Notes under the pieces: model-generated
Seen by the model: only the letters and a program-made list of their open reading frames with translations
Database searches by the model: none
Told to the model about the DNA's origin: nothing
Shown: piece by piece, positions 22,126 to 35,755 of the stretch
Position numbering within the stretch: the first letter of the stretch is position 1
How the letters are laid out: the number at the start of each line of letters is the position of its first letter
Translations under genes and position numbers: made by a program
Source: Bactericera cockerelli
Taxonomy: Eukaryota; Arthropoda; Insecta; Hemiptera; Triozidae
Reading direction: 5' to 3'
Assembly (NCBI GenBank): GCA_024516035.1
Contig: CM044960.1
Span: forward strand, 13,290,818-13,354,817
Length of the DNA: 64,000 nt

Positions 22126-22288
22126 ATACTTACCTGGCGTGGAGGCTACCTTGATCAAGAAGGAGGTTCCTCCAGGGTGAGGCCCTTCCATTGCACTTCG
22201 GTTGGGTTGACCCCTGCGAGTATTCCAAATGTGAATACCTCGGGCGCGTAATTTTTGGTAGCGGGGATTGCGTACGCGCACATCCCTA
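22126..22288 (+). ncRNA. U1: U1 snRNA, copy 4
   Basis: Consensus sequence, preceded by the usual PSE and gttacgtaac palindrome. Confidence 0.98.
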
Positions 22289-22852
22289 CCTAATCTCACT
22301 CCCTCGTCAATGACACCTACCTGGTCTGCCCGTGTGCCAGAGCTAATATTATTCTCCGCCTCGAGAGGAGAGCGGAGTCAGCCTTGGCGGGACGCGACAC
22401 GAGGCGGATTTCATCGGTTGTCAACAGTCAACCGGCGGAATAGAGTCAGTCACAACAGAGTTGGTTGTGTGCATACTGAGCAAAGCTAGTAAGTAGATAA
22501 TAAATTCTTAGGTGTCACGATGTTCGGTGCAGTCCTGTGAATGAGACAGACTTGCACTCTTGATGTAATAAATCTTCATTCCCCTTTCTAGGAGTACAGG
22601 GGTGATTCGACAATGTCTTGCCGGGCCAGAAGACCTTGGAGCGAGAATCTCTTGTCTATACGTATACCTATAGTAATATTATCCCGTTCTCTTCTTGGGC
22701 GATGCGCATTGAGTCCTGAAGCCTCTCCTGCGTGTGACAGTCAGTGGACCCACGAACGTGTCACGTGTGAAGAAGGAACGGAATTACCAAGGAGCTACTA
22801 GAGGTGTTGTGCTTCCTCCGCAACTCTCGAGGAGTTAGTTTTGTGCAAATTA

Positions 22853-23041
22853 GGTGGGCCGGTCCCGGAGGTACTGCAATACCGGGTCAACCCGCGACAG
22901 AGGTGGAGCAAGCCCCTAGCACTCCGTCAATTTCCAAAAATCAGTTTAATATACTGGCACCTCGATGAGGCGCGTATCAGATATTAAGCTGATAAGAACA
23001 GATACTACACTTTGATCTTAGCCAAAAGGCCGAGAAGCGAT
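22853..23041 (-). ncRNA. U2: U2 snRNA, copy 4
   Basis: Consensus sequence. The upstream flank has the a variant (gcgataacgg). Confidence 0.98.
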
Positions 23042-24637
23042 AACGGGCGACGGCCCAGGGAGGACGGTTTACACTGAGTGTTGATTATGTAAAAGTGAGA
23101 AGTTGAGTCATCATGATGACGTCATTCGACCATCTCAACCGTTTTTGCTGCGCTGGGCCGAGTTTCGGTGCCAACATCGTAGGTAACATAGAGTTGTTGA
23201 CCTTTTCCATAGTCTTACTCGTCTCCTATCTCAAAAGTCTCAAAACCCAATATCCCTTTGATCATTAATTTGCTTCCACACAGAAATACATCTCACATTG
23301 AATCGATCCCCCACTCCGACCAAGAAATTCTCATCAAATAATTTAGAAATGCTGCTGCCCTAACGGAACAACGCCTTGAGTTCCTTAGTTGGGGCTAGGA
23401 AAAGAACTTGTACGACAATGTCTAGCTGGAGAAGAAAGACAGTCATGTAGATCTTCCATAGATATCTGGAGAAAAGTAGGTACAATGTACATGCATGCAG
23501 ATCAAGTACATGTAGACCTGGAGAAAACATGTATCTACTACATACTCGTACATAGTATACGTACAAAATTGAATATGATAACTTTATTGAACAATGAAAA
23601 ATGTTTTCAACTATTTATAAAATATAACAAAAAAAATACCTTCCAAGTCTGAGGAACGAGGAGGCACTGTGCTCATCACAGCTGCTGCATTTCCTCTCTG
23701 CATACACAGAGAAATCCTCTGTTTCAAAAAGGAGGCTGACCTTTTCTCTCCTGATGACTCATACAGTCTTATGCCAACATCCTTTACGAATTCTTTGGCT
23801 TCTTGACACCAAGGCCCCATTGTTTCGAAATGCGAGTGGCACAAAGAAATAATCCCGAGAAATGCACTGGTATTTGGATTTTTTCTTCTCAAAAAATTAT
23901 GTTCAAATACTAAGTAATAAATCGTATTGTCTTTTTCAACGTACCCACCTAGTTGTTTTATGCCAAAAATGTTCCTAGTAATGAATGCATCCCTAAATCT
24001 GTGCCGTCATTGAAATGACTTTGTCTTCACACCTGCTGGTATTCTACACTTGAGAACGTTCCGGACGGCTGTGTATTTTTTTCACACGATATAATAAAAT
24101 ATAATGCCCGGTAGACGGGTGTATATTGACGGGTCTAGCCCTATTTACATTTTCAAATAATGTAACAGATAAAATTGATGCTGAAGTACAAATATGACAA
24201 AATATTGAAATATAAAAAATACAATGAAATACTTCGGTAGAGAAAAAGATAATCACAGAAACGACAATTCCAGAATAAGATAATTACAAATTTAAAAACT
24301 GGTTATTGGCTTCACGCATCATCCTGTTCAGAGGTAGATGGTAAGAATGATTAGTAACACACTGGTCAACTCTAAAGGTCTCTGGCTGTCTCAACCGTCG
24401 ATGACAGTCAAATGTGATCATTTTCGCCCAGCTAATACGCGTAACCTTTTGAGACTATAGGTGATTGTTTTTTTCTAACCTGAAATCGAGAACCTGTTTG
24501 AGACGAACACCCCCACGGAGCAATAAGAAAAAGAATGACTGGTTCGCGTACGTTCCGCACGTAGAAATTATTCAAACTTCTCACTTTTATGCATCGCTCG
24601 GTGCGTACATGTGTCTCGGACGAGGCCGGCCCTCCTC

Positions 24638-24844
24638 AAGATCATACTTCACAGGATCATTTCTGTAGTATATCTTCAGGTTGACAAACTTTTACAGTTT
24701 CCAACCCCTCAGTCACGATGATGAGACTCTCTCGTTCACCTGAGCGTGAGGCTGTGCGATCCGATCTTGTTCAAGATCAGGTCGCACCTCGATGATCGCG
24801 CCCTGACTCTCGAGTTGGGCGGGTGAACGAGGTGTCTGAGTGAC
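24638..24844 (+). ncRNA. U3: U3 snoRNA, copy 5
   Basis: Consensus sequence with PSE and all boxes intact. Confidence 0.95.
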
Positions 24845-25492
24845 ACCACCCCTTATCAATCTCTTATGAATGACCATGCTGCGAGTTGTGTGCATCGTGC
24901 ACGAAGGCTTTTGACTGCGCGGTGCCCCGAGTGAGGGGACACTAGAGCCAAACAAGCCCCGTGTCTTGTCCTGTCCTGTCCATCATTTCAAAATATTATG
25001 GCGAAAAAATTACAATGTATTTGCACACAGGTTGACTGTTGGAGAGGTGTCGTGCAGTCGGACCAAACACCTGCACACCAGGACGGAAGCCAAACCACAT
25101 TGGATTCTAGATCGGCGTTCCAATCTGAGTGTCCAGTTGGGTTCCGTTCAAATCTCGAAGCGAGCTGCTACACTAGATACAGACATTTTGTTGATCCTCC
25201 TCCATCACAATTCAATAGAATTACGCAGTGGGGATTATGTTTGTGTGCGTTCCCGGTCACCCTTCTAATCAACCACAGTGTTTGAACCGAAAATGAGATT
25301 GATGAATCATCAGGATGGTGCGTGATTCGTTCGAACCGATTGCACGAAGGAGGTGCCTCCATTGTTCGCTCTCTCTCTTGCCATTGGACGATGCATATTG
25401 CATAACCATGCAGGACGCGCCGTTACGTAACAACTTCTCACTTTCCTTCACTCGCACTTCTCGATGTGCACCATTGTGAGATTGCCATCGGC

Positions 25493-25655
25493 ATACTTAC
25501 CTGGCGTGGAGGCTACCTTGATCAAGAAGGAGGTTCCTCCAGGGTGAGGCCCTTCCATTGCACTTCGGTTGGGTTGACCCCTGCGAGTATTCCAAATGTG
25601 AATACCTCGGGCGCGTAATTTTTGGTAGCGGGGATTGCGTACGCGCACATCCCTA
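25493..25655 (+). ncRNA. U1: U1 snRNA, copy 5
   Basis: Consensus sequence. Confidence 0.98.
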
Positions 25656-26219
25656 CCTAATCTCACTCCCTCGTCAATGACACCTACCTGGTCTGCCCGT
25701 GTGCCAGAGCTAATATTATTCTCCGCCTCGAGAGGAGAGCGGAGTCAGCCTTGGCGGGACGCGACACGAGGCGGATTTCATCGGTTGTCAACAGTCAACC
25801 GGCGGAATAGAGTCAGTCACAACAGAGTTGGTTGTGTGCATACTGAGCAAAGCTAGTAAGTAGATAATAAATTCTTAGGTGTCACGATGTTCGGTGCAGT
25901 CCTGTGAATGAGACAGACTTGCACTCTTGATGTAATAAATCTTCATTCCCCTTTCTAGGAGTACAGGGGTGATTCGACAATGTCTTGCCGGGCCAGAAGA
26001 CCTTGGAGCGAGAATCTCTTGTCTATACGTATACCTATAGTAATATTATCCCGTTCTCTTCTTGGGCGATGCGCATTGAGTCCTGAAGCCTCTCCTGCGT
26101 GTGACAGTCAGTGGACCCACGAACGTGTCACGTGTGAAGAAGGAACGGAATTACCAAGGAGCTACTAGAGGTGTTGTGCTTCCTCCGCAACTCTCGAGGA
26201 GTTAGTTTTGTGCAATTTA

Positions 26220-26408
26220 GGTGGGCCGGTCCCGGAGGTACTGCAATACCGGGTCAACCCGCGACAGAGGTGGAGCAAGCCCCTAGCACTCCGTCAATTT
26301 CCAAAAATCAGTTTAATATACTGGCACCTCGATGAGGCGCGTATCAGATATTAAGCTGATAAGAACAGATACTACACTTTGATCTTAGCCAAAAGGCCGA
26401 GAAGCGAT
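26220..26408 (-). ncRNA. U2: U2 snRNA, copy 5
   Basis: RNA body is consensus. The 3' flank carries a private substitution at 26216 (caatttagg instead of caaattagg), inside the short motif that U1 and U2 share just after their 3' ends. Confidence 0.97.
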
Positions 26409-28004
26409 AGCGGGCGACGGCCCAGGGAGGACGGTTTACACTGAGTGTTGATTATGTAAAAGTGAGAAGTTGAGTCATCATGATGACGTCATTCGACCAT
26501 CTCAACCGTTTTTGCTGCGCTGGGCCGAGTTTCGGTGCCAACATCGTAGGTAACATAGAGTTGTTGACCTTTTCCATAGTCTTACTCGTCTCCTATCTCA
26601 AAAGTCTCAAAACCCAATATCCCTTTGATCATTAATTTGCTTCCACACAGAAATACATCTCACATTGAATCGATCCCCCACTCCGACCAAGAAATTCTCA
26701 TCAAATAATTTAGAAATGCTGCTGCCCTAACGGAACAACGCCTTGAGTTCCTTAGTTGGGGCTAGGAAAAGAACTTGTACGACAATGTCTAGCTGGAGAA
26801 GAAAGACAGTCATGTAGATCTTCCATAGATATCTGGAGAAAAGTAGGTACAATGTACATGCATGCAGATCAAGTACATGTAGACCTGGAGAAAACATGTA
26901 TCTACTACATACTCGTACATAGTATACGTACAAAATTGAATATGATAACTTTATTGAACAATGAAAAATGTTTTCAACTATTTATAAAATATAACAAAAA
27001 AAATACCTTCCAAGTCTGAGGAACGAGGAGGCACTGTGCTCATCACAGCTGCTGCATTTCCTCTCTGCATACACAGAGAAATCCTCTGTTTCAAAAAGGA
27101 GGCTGACCTTTTCTCTCCTGATGACTCATACAGTCTTATGCCAACATCCTTTACGAATTCTTTGGCTTCTTGACACCAAGGCCCCATTGTTTCGAAATGC
27201 GAGTGGCACAAAGAAATAATCCCGAGAAATGCACTGGTATTTGGATTTTTTCTTCTCAAAAAATTATGTTCAAATACTAAGTAATAAATCGTATTGTCTT
27301 TTTCAACGTACCCACCTAGTTGTTTTATGCCAAAAATGTTCCTAGTAATGAATGCATCCCTAAATCTGTGCCGTCATTGAAATGACTTTGTCTTCACACC
27401 TGCTGGTATTCTACACTTGAGAACGTTCCGGACGGCTGTGTATTTTTTTCACACGATATAATAAAATATAATGCCCGGTAGACGGGTGTATATTGACGGG
27501 TCTAGCCCTATTTACATTTTCAAATAATGTAACAGATAAAATTGATGCTGAAGTACAAATATGACAAAATATTGAAATATAAAAAATACAATGAAATACT
27601 TCGGTAGAGAAAAAGATAATCACAGAAACGACAATTCCAGAATAAGATAATTACAAATTTAAAAACTGGTTATTGGCTTCACGCATCATCCTGTTCAGAG
27701 GTAGATGGTAAGAATGATTAGTAACACACTGGTCAACTCTAAAGGTCTCTGGCTGTCTCAACCGTCGATGACAGTCAAATGTGATCATTTTCGCCCAGCT
27801 AATACGCGTAACCTTTTGAGACTATAGGTGATTGTTTTTTTCTAACCTGAAATCGAGAACCTGTTTGAGACGAACACCCCCACGGAGCAATAAGAAAAAG
27901 AATGACTGGTTCGCGTACGTTCCGCACGTAGAAATTATTCAAACTTCTCACTTTTATGCATCGCTCGGTGCGTACATGTGTCTCGGACGAGGCCGGCCCT
28001 CCTC

Positions 28005-28211
28005 AAGATCATACTTCACAGGATCATTTCTGTAGTATATCTTCAGGTTGACAAACTTTTACAGTTTCCAACCCCTCAGTCACGATGATGAGACTCTCTC
28101 GTTCACCTGAGCGTGAGGCTGTGCGATCCGATCTTGTTCAAGATCAGGTCGCACCTCGATGATCGCGCCCTGACTCTCGAGTTGGGCGGGTGAACGAGGT
28201 GTCTGAGTGAC
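28005..28211 (+). ncRNA. U3: U3 snoRNA, copy 6
   Basis: Consensus sequence with PSE and all boxes intact. Confidence 0.95.
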
Positions 28212-28859
28212 ACCACCCCTTATCAATCTCTTATGAATGACCATGCTGCGAGTTGTGTGCATCGTGCACGAAGGCTTTTGACTGCGCGGTGCCCCGAGTG
28301 AGGGGACACTAGAGCCAAACAAGCCCCGTGTCTTGTCCTGTCCTGTCCATCATTTCAAAATATTATGGCGAAAAAATTACAATGTATTTGCACACAGGTT
28401 GACTGTTGGAGAGGTGTCGTGCAGTCGGACCAAACACCTGCACACCAGGACGGAAGCCAAACCACATTGGATTCTAGATCGGCGTTCCAATCTGAGTGTC
28501 CAGTTGGCTTCCGTTCAAATCTCGAAGCGAGCTGCTACACTAGATACAGACATTTTGTTGATCCTCCTCCATCACAATTCAATAGAATTACGCAGTGGGG
28601 ATTATGTTTGTGTGCGTTCCCGGTCACCCTTCTAATCAACCACAGTGTTTGAACCGAAAATGAGATTGATGAATCATCAGGATGGTGCGTGATTCGTTCG
28701 AACCGATTGCACGAAGGAGGTGCCTCCATTGTTCGCTCTCTCTCTTGCCATTGGACGATGCATATTGCATAACCATGCAGGACGCGCCGTTACGTAACAA
28801 CTTCTCACTTTCCTTCACTCGCACTTCTCGATGTGCACCATTGTGAGATTGCCATCGGC

Positions 28860-29022
28860 ATACTTACCTGGCGTGAAGGCTACCTTGATCAAGAAGGAGG
28901 TTCCTCCAGGGTGAGGCCCTTCCATTGCACTTCGGTTGGGTTGACCCCTGCGAGTATTCCAAATGTGAATACCTCGGGCGCGTAATTTTTGGTAGCGGGG
29001 ATTGCGTACGCGCACATCCCTA
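28860..29022 (+). ncRNA. U1: U1 snRNA, copy 6 (G17A)
   Basis: Nucleotide 17 is A instead of G (28876), near the base of stem-loop I, which binds U1-70K. The 5' pairing end, U1A loop and Sm site are unchanged. It may be a mild variant or neutral. Confidence 0.96.
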
Positions 29023-29586
29023 CCTAATCTCACTCCCTCGTCAATGACACCTACCTGGTCTGCCCGTGTGCCAGAGCTAATATTATTCTCCGCCTCGAGA
29101 GGAGAGCGGAGTCAGCCTTGGCGGGACGCGACACGAGGCGGATTTCATCGGTTGTCAACAGTCAACCGGCGGAATAGAGTCAGTCACAACAGAGTTGGTT
29201 GTGTGCATACTGAGCAAAGCTAGTAAGTAGATAATAAATTCTTAGGTGTCACGATGTTCGGTGCAGTCCTGTGAATGAGACAGACTTGCACTCTTGATGT
29301 AATAAATCTTCATTCCCCTTTCTAGGAGTACAGGGGTGATTCGACAATGTCTTGCCGGGCCAGAAGACCTTGGAGCGAGAATCTCTTGTCTATACGTATA
29401 CCTATAGTAATATTATCCCGTTCTCTTCTTGGGCGATGCGCATTGAGTCCTGAAGCCTCTCCTGCGTGTGACAGTCAGTGGACCCACGAACGTGTCACGT
29501 GTGAAGAAGGAACGGAATTACCAAGGAGCTACTAGAGGTGTTGTGCTTCCTCCGCAACTCTCGAGGAGTTAGTTTTGTGCAAATTA

Positions 29587-29775
29587 GGTGGGCCGGTCCC
29601 GGAGGTACTGCAATACCGGGTCAACCCGCGACAGAGGTGGAGCAAGCCCCTAGCACTCCGTCAATTTCCAAAAATCAGTTTAATATACTGGCACCTCGAT
29701 GAGGCGCGTATCAGATATTAAGCTGATAAGAACAGATACTACACTTTGATCTTAGCCAAAAGGCCGAGAAGCGAT
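29587..29775 (-). ncRNA. U2: U2 snRNA, copy 6
   Basis: Consensus sequence. Confidence 0.98.
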
Positions 29776-31371
29776 AACGGGCGACGGCCCAGGGAGGACG
29801 GTTTACACTGAGTGTTGATTATGTAAAAGTGAGAAGTTGAGTCATCATGATGACGTCATTCGACCATCTCAACCGTTTTTGCTGCGCTGGGCCGAGTTTC
29901 GGTGCCAACATCGTAGGTAACATAGAGTTGTTGACCTTTTCCATAGTCTTACTCGTCTCCTATCTCAAAAGTCTCAAAACCCAATATCCCTTTGATCATT
30001 AATTTGCTTCCACACAGAAATACATCTCACATTGAATCGATCCCCCACTCCGACCAAGAAATTCTCATCAAATAATTTAGAAATGCTGCTGCCCTAACGG
30101 AACAACGCCTTGAGTTCCTTAGTTGGGGCTAGGAAAAGAACTTGTACGACAATGTCTAGCTGGAGAAGAAAGACAGTCATGTAGATCTTCCATAGATATC
30201 TGGAGAAAAGTAGGTACAATGTACATGCATGCAGATCAAGTACATGTAGACCTGGAGAAAACATGTATCTACTACATACTCGTACATAGTATACGTACAA
30301 AATTGAATATGATAACTTTATTGAACAATGAAAAATGTTTTCAACTATTTATAAAATATAACAAAAAAAATACCTTCCAAGTCTGAGGAACGAGGAGGCA
30401 CTGTGCTCATCACAGCTGCTGCATTTCCTCTCTGCATACACAGAGAAATCCTCTGTTTCAAAAAGGAGGCTGACCTTTTCTCTCCTGATGACTCATACAG
30501 TCTTATGCCAACATCCTTTACGAATTCTTTGGCTTCTTGACACCAAGGCCCCATTGTTTCGAAATGCGAGTGGCACAAAGAAATAATCCCGAGAAATGCA
30601 CTGGTATTTGGATTTTTTCTTCTCAAAAAATTATGTTCAAATACTAAGTAATAAATCGTATTGTCTTTTTCAACGTACCCACCTAGTTGTTTTATGCCAA
30701 AAATGTTCCTAGTAATGAATGCATCCCTAAATCTGTGCCGTCATTGAAATGACTTTGTCTTCACACCTGCTGGTATTCTACACTTGAGAACGTTCCGGAC
30801 GGCTGTGTATTTTTTTCACACGATATAATAAAATATAATGCCCGGTAGACGGGTGTATATTGACGGGTCTAGCCCTATTTACATTTTCAAATAATGTAAC
30901 AGATAAAATTGATGCTGAAGTACAAATATGACAAAATATTGAAATATAAAAAATACAATGAAATACTTCGTAGAGAAAAAGATAATCACAGAAACGAACA
31001 ATTCCAGAATAAGATAATTACAAATTTAAAAACTGGTTATTGGCTTCACGCATCATCCTGTTCAGAGGTAGATGGTAAGAATGATTAGTAACACACTGGT
31101 CAACTCTAAAGGTCTCTGGCTGTCTCAACCGTCGATGACAGTCAAATGTGATCATTTTCGCCCAGCTAATACGCGTAACCTTTTGAGACTATAGGTGATT
31201 GTTTTTTTCTAACCTGAAATCGAGAACCTGTTTGAGACGAACACCCCCACGGAGCAATAAGAAAAAGAATGACTGGTTCGCGTACGTTCCGCACGTAGAA
31301 ATTATTCAAACTTCTCACTTTTATGCATCGCTCGGTGCGTACATGTGTCTCGGACGAGGCCGGCCCTCCTC

Positions 31372-31578
31372 AAGATCATACTTCACAGGATCATTTCTGT
31401 AGTATATCTTCAGGTTGACAAACTTTTACAGTTTCCAACCCCTCAGTCACGATGATGAGACTCTCTCGTTCACCTGAGCGTGAGGCTGTGCGATCCGATC
31501 TTGTTCAAGATCAGGTCGCACCTCGATGATCGCGCCCTGACTCTCGAGTTGGGCGGGTGAACGAGGTGTCTGAGTGAC
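31372..31578 (+). ncRNA. U3: U3 snoRNA, copy 7
   Basis: Consensus sequence with PSE and all boxes intact. Confidence 0.95.
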
Positions 31579-32226
31579 ACCACCCCTTATCAATCTCTTA
31601 TGAATGACCATGCTGCGAGTTGTGTGCATCGTGCACGAAGGCTTTTGACTGCGCGGTGCCCCGAGTGAGGGGACACTAGAGCCAAACAAGCCCCGTGTCT
31701 TGTCCTGTCCTGTCCATCATTTCAAAATATTATGGCGAAAAAATTACAATGTATTTGCACACAGGTTGACTGTTGGAGAGGTGTCGTGCAGTCGGACCAA
31801 ACACCTGCACACCAGGACGGAAGCCAAACCACATTGGATTCTAGATCGGCGTTCCAATCTGAGTGTCCAGTTGGCTTCCGTTCAAATCTCGAAGCGAGCT
31901 GCTACACTAGATACAGACATTTTGTTGATCCTCCTCCATCACAATTCAATAGAATTACGCAGTGGGGATTATGTTTGTGTGCGTTCCCGGTCACCCTTCT
32001 AATCAACCACAGTGTTTGAACCGAAAATGAGATTGATGAATCATCAGGATGGTGCGTGATTCGTTCGAACCGATTGCACGAAGGAGGTGCCTCCATTGTT
32101 CGCTCTCTCTCTTGCCATTGGACGATGCATATTGCATAACCATGCAGGACGCGCCGTTACGTAACAACTTCTCACTTTCCTTCACTCGCACTTCTCGATG
32201 TGCACCATTGTGAGATTGCCATCGGC

Positions 32227-32389
32227 ATACTTACCTGGCGTGGAGGCTACCTTGATCAAGAAGGAGGTTCCTCCAGGGTGAGGCCCTTCCATTGCACTTC
32301 GGTTGGGTTGACCCCTGCGAGTATTCCAAATGTGAATACCTCGGGCGCGTAATTTTTGGTAGCGGGGATTGCGTACGCGCACATCCCTA
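32227..32389 (+). ncRNA. U1: U1 snRNA, copy 7
   Basis: Consensus sequence. Confidence 0.98.
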
Positions 32390-32953
32390 CCTAATCTCAC
32401 TCCCTCGTCAATGACACCTACCTGGTCTGCCCGTGTGCCAGAGCTAATATTATTCTCCGCCTCGAGAGGAGAGCGGAGTCAGCCTTGGCGGGACGCGACA
32501 CGAGGCGGATTTCATCGGTTGTCAACAGTCAACCGGCGGAATAGAGTCAGTCACAACAGAGTTGGTTGTGTGCATACTGAGCAAAGCTAGTAAGTAGATA
32601 ATAAATTCTTAGGTGTCACGATGTTCGGTGCAGTCCTGTGAATGAGACAGACTTGCACTCTTGATGTAATAAATCTTCATTCCCCTTTCTAGGAGTACAG
32701 GGGTGATTCGACAATGTCTTGCCGGGCCAGAAGACCTTGGAGCGAGAATCTCTTGTCTATACGTATACCTATAGTAATATTATCCCGTTCTCTTCTTGGG
32801 CGATGCGCATTGAGTCCTGAAGCCTCTCCTGCGTGTGACAGTCAGTGGACCCACGAACGTGTCACGTGTGAAGAAGGAACGGAATTACCAAGGAGCTACT
32901 AGAGGTGTTGTGCTTCCTCCGCAACTCTCGAGGAGTTAGTTTTGTGCAAATTA

Positions 32954-33141
32954 GGTGGGCCGGTCCCGGAGGTACTGCAATACCGGGTCAACCCGCGACA
33001 GAGGTGGAGCAAGCCCCTAGCACTCCGTCAATTTCCAAAAATCAGTTTAATATACTGGCACCTCGATGAGGCGCGTATCAGATATTAAGCTGATAAGAAC
33101 AGATACTACACTTTGATCTTAGCCAAAAGGCGAGAAGCGAT
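32954..33141 (-). ncRNA. U2: U2 snRNA, copy 7 (1-nt deletion in 5' domain)
   Basis: The plus strand reads aaaaggcgagaag instead of aaaaggccgagaag (near 33130). One G is therefore missing from the cttctcggcctttt segment at U2 nucleotides 10-11. This segment forms the 5' stem-loop and pairs with U6 in the spliceosome. The rest is consensus and the promoter is intact, so the gene may be transcribed but impaired. A consensus error is also possible. Confidence 0.93.
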
Positions 33142-34737
33142 AACGGGCGACGGCCCAGGGAGGACGGTTTACACTGAGTGTTGATTATGTAAAAGTGAGA
33201 AGTTGAGTCATCATGATGACGTCATTCGACCATCTCAACCGTTTTTGCTGCGCTGGGCCGAGTTTCGGTGCCAACATCGTAGGTAACATAGAGTTGTTGA
33301 CCTTTTCCATAGTCTTACTCGTCTCCTATCTCAAAAGTCTCAAAACCCAATATCCCTTTGATCATTAATTTGCTTCCACACAGAAATACATCTCACATTG
33401 AATCGATCCCCCACTCCGACCAAGAAATTCTCATCAAATAATTTAGAAATGCTGCTGCCCTAACGGAACAACGCCTTGAGTTCCTTAGTTGGGGCTAGGA
33501 AAAGAACTTGTACGACAATGTCTAGCTGGAGAAGAAAGACAGTCATGTAGATCTTCCATAGATATCTGGAGAAAAGTAGGTACAATGTACATGCATGCAG
33601 ATCAAGTACATGTAGACCTGGAGAAAACATGTATCTACTACATACTCGTACATAGTATACGTACAAAATTGAATATGATAACTTTATTGAACAATGAAAA
33701 ATGTTTTCAACTATTTATAAAATATAACAAAAAAAATACCTTCCAAGTCTGAGGAACGAGGAGGCACTGTGCTCATCACAGCTGCTGCATTTCCTCTCTG
33801 CATACACAGAGAAATCCTCTGTTTCAAAAAGGAGGCTGACCTTTTCTCTCCTGATGACTCATACAGTCTTATGCCAACATCCTTTACGAATTCTTTGGCT
33901 TCTTGACACCAAGGCCCCATTGTTTCGAAATGCGAGTGGCACAAAGAAATAATCCCGAGAAATGCACTGGTATTTGGATTTTTTCTTCTCAAAAAATTAT
34001 GTTCAAATACTAAGTAATAAATCGTATTGTCTTTTTCAACGTACCCACCTAGTTGTTTTATGCCAAAAATGTTCCTAGTAATGAATGCATCCCTAAATCT
34101 GTGCCGTCATTGAAATGACTTTGTCTTCACACCTGCTGGTATTCTACACTTGAGAACGTTCCGGACGGCTGTGTATTTTTTTCACACGATATAATAAAAT
34201 ATAATGCCCGGTAGACGGGTGTATATTGACGGGTCTAGCCCTATTTACATTTTCAAATAATGTAACAGATAAAATTGATGCTGAAGTACAAATATGACAA
34301 AATATTGAAATATAAAAAATACAATGAAATACTTCGGTAGAGAAAAAGATAATCACAGAAACGACAATTCCAGAATAAGATAATTACAAATTTAAAAACT
34401 GGTTATTGGCTTCACGCATCATCCTGTTCAGAGGTAGATGGTAAGAATGATTAGTAACACACTGGTCAACTCTAAAGGTCTCTGGCTGTCTCAACCGTCG
34501 ATGACAGTCAAATGTGATCATTTTCGCCCAGCTAATACGCGTAACCTTTTGAGACTATAGGTGATTGTTTTTTTCTAACCTGAAATCGAGAACCTGTTTG
34601 AGACGAACACCCCCACGGAGCAATAAGAAAAAGAATGACTGGTTCGCGTACGTTCCGCACGTAGAAATTATTCAAACTTCTCACTTTTATGCATCGCTCG
34701 GTGCGTACATGTGTCTCGGACGAGGCCGGCCCTCCTC

Positions 34738-34944
34738 AAGATCATACTTCACAGGATCATTTCTGTAGTATATCTTCAGGTTGACAAACTTTTACAGTTT
34801 CCAACCCCTCAGTCACGATGATGAGACTCTCTCGTTCACCTGAGCGTGAGGCTGTGCGATCCGATCTTGTTCAAGATCAGGTCGCACCTCGATGATCGCG
34901 CCCTGACTCTCGAGTTGGGCGGGTGAACGAGGTGTCTGAGTGAC
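34738..34944 (+). ncRNA. U3: U3 snoRNA, copy 8
   Basis: Consensus sequence with PSE and all boxes intact. Confidence 0.95.
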
Positions 34945-35592
34945 ACCACCCCTTATCAATCTCTTATGAATGACCATGCTGCGAGTTGTGTGCATCGTGC
35001 ACGAAGGCTTTTGACTGCGCGGTGCCCCGAGTGAGGGGACACTAGAGCCAAACAAGCCCCGTGTCTTGTCCTGTCCTGTCCATCATTTCAAAATATTATG
35101 GCGAAAAAATTACAATGTATTTGCACACAGGTTGACTGTTGGAGAGGTGTCGTGCAGTCGGACCAAACACCTGCACACCAGGACGGAAGCCAAACCACAT
35201 TGGATTCTAGATCGGCGTTCCAATCTGAGTGTCCAGTTGGCTTCCGTTCAAATCTCGAAGCGAGCTGCTACACTAGATACAGACATTTTGTTGATCCTCC
35301 TCCATCACAATTCAATAGAATTACGCAGTGGGGATTATGTTTGTGTGCGTTCCCGGTCACCCTTCTAATCAACCACAGTGTTTGAACCGAAAATGAGATT
35401 GATGAATCATCAGGATGGTGCGTGATTCGTTCGAACCGATTGCACGAAGGAGGTGCCTCCATTGTTCGCTCTCTCTCTTGCCATTGGACGATGCATATTG
35501 CATAACCATGCAGGACGCGCCGTTACGTAACAACTTCTCACTTTCCTTCACTCGCACTTCTCGATGTGCACCATTGTGAGATTGCCATCGGC

Positions 35593-35755
35593 ATACTTAC
35601 CTGGCGTGGAGGCTACCTTGATCAAGAAGGAGGTTCCTCCGGGGTGAGGCCCTTCCATTGCACTTCGGTTGGGTTGACCCCTGCGAGTATTCCAAATGTG
35701 AATACCTCGGGCGCGTAATTTTTGGTAGCGGGGATTGCGTACGCGCACATCCCTA
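35593..35755 (+). ncRNA. U1: U1 snRNA, copy 8 (A49G)
   Basis: Nucleotide 49 is G instead of A (35641), at the start of stem-loop II in cctccggggtgagg. As I recall it, Drosophila U1 also has G here, so the change is probably tolerated. Confidence 0.96.

Larger units (their letters stand above)
21271..24637 (+). repeat. Array unit 4, complete (3,367 bp)
   Basis: Distinguished by a local CT-run rearrangement inside its U3 gene (21361-21367). Otherwise it matches the consensus unit. Confidence 0.96.
24638..28004 (+). repeat. Array unit 5, complete (3,367 bp)
   Basis: Shares the gttgggttccg spacer variant and the gcgatagcgg flank with unit 3, which suggests copying or gene conversion at a distance of two units. 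A private A-to-T change at 26216 lies 4 bp beyond the U2 3' end. Confidence 0.96.
28005..31371 (+). repeat. Array unit 6, complete (3,367 bp)
   Basis: Private changes are a U1 substitution at 28876, and in the long spacer a lost G (near 30969) followed by a gained A (near 30997). Confidence 0.96.
31372..34737 (+). repeat. Array unit 7, complete (3,366 bp)
   Basis: One base shorter than the consensus because of a single-base deletion inside its U2 gene. Confidence 0.96.
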
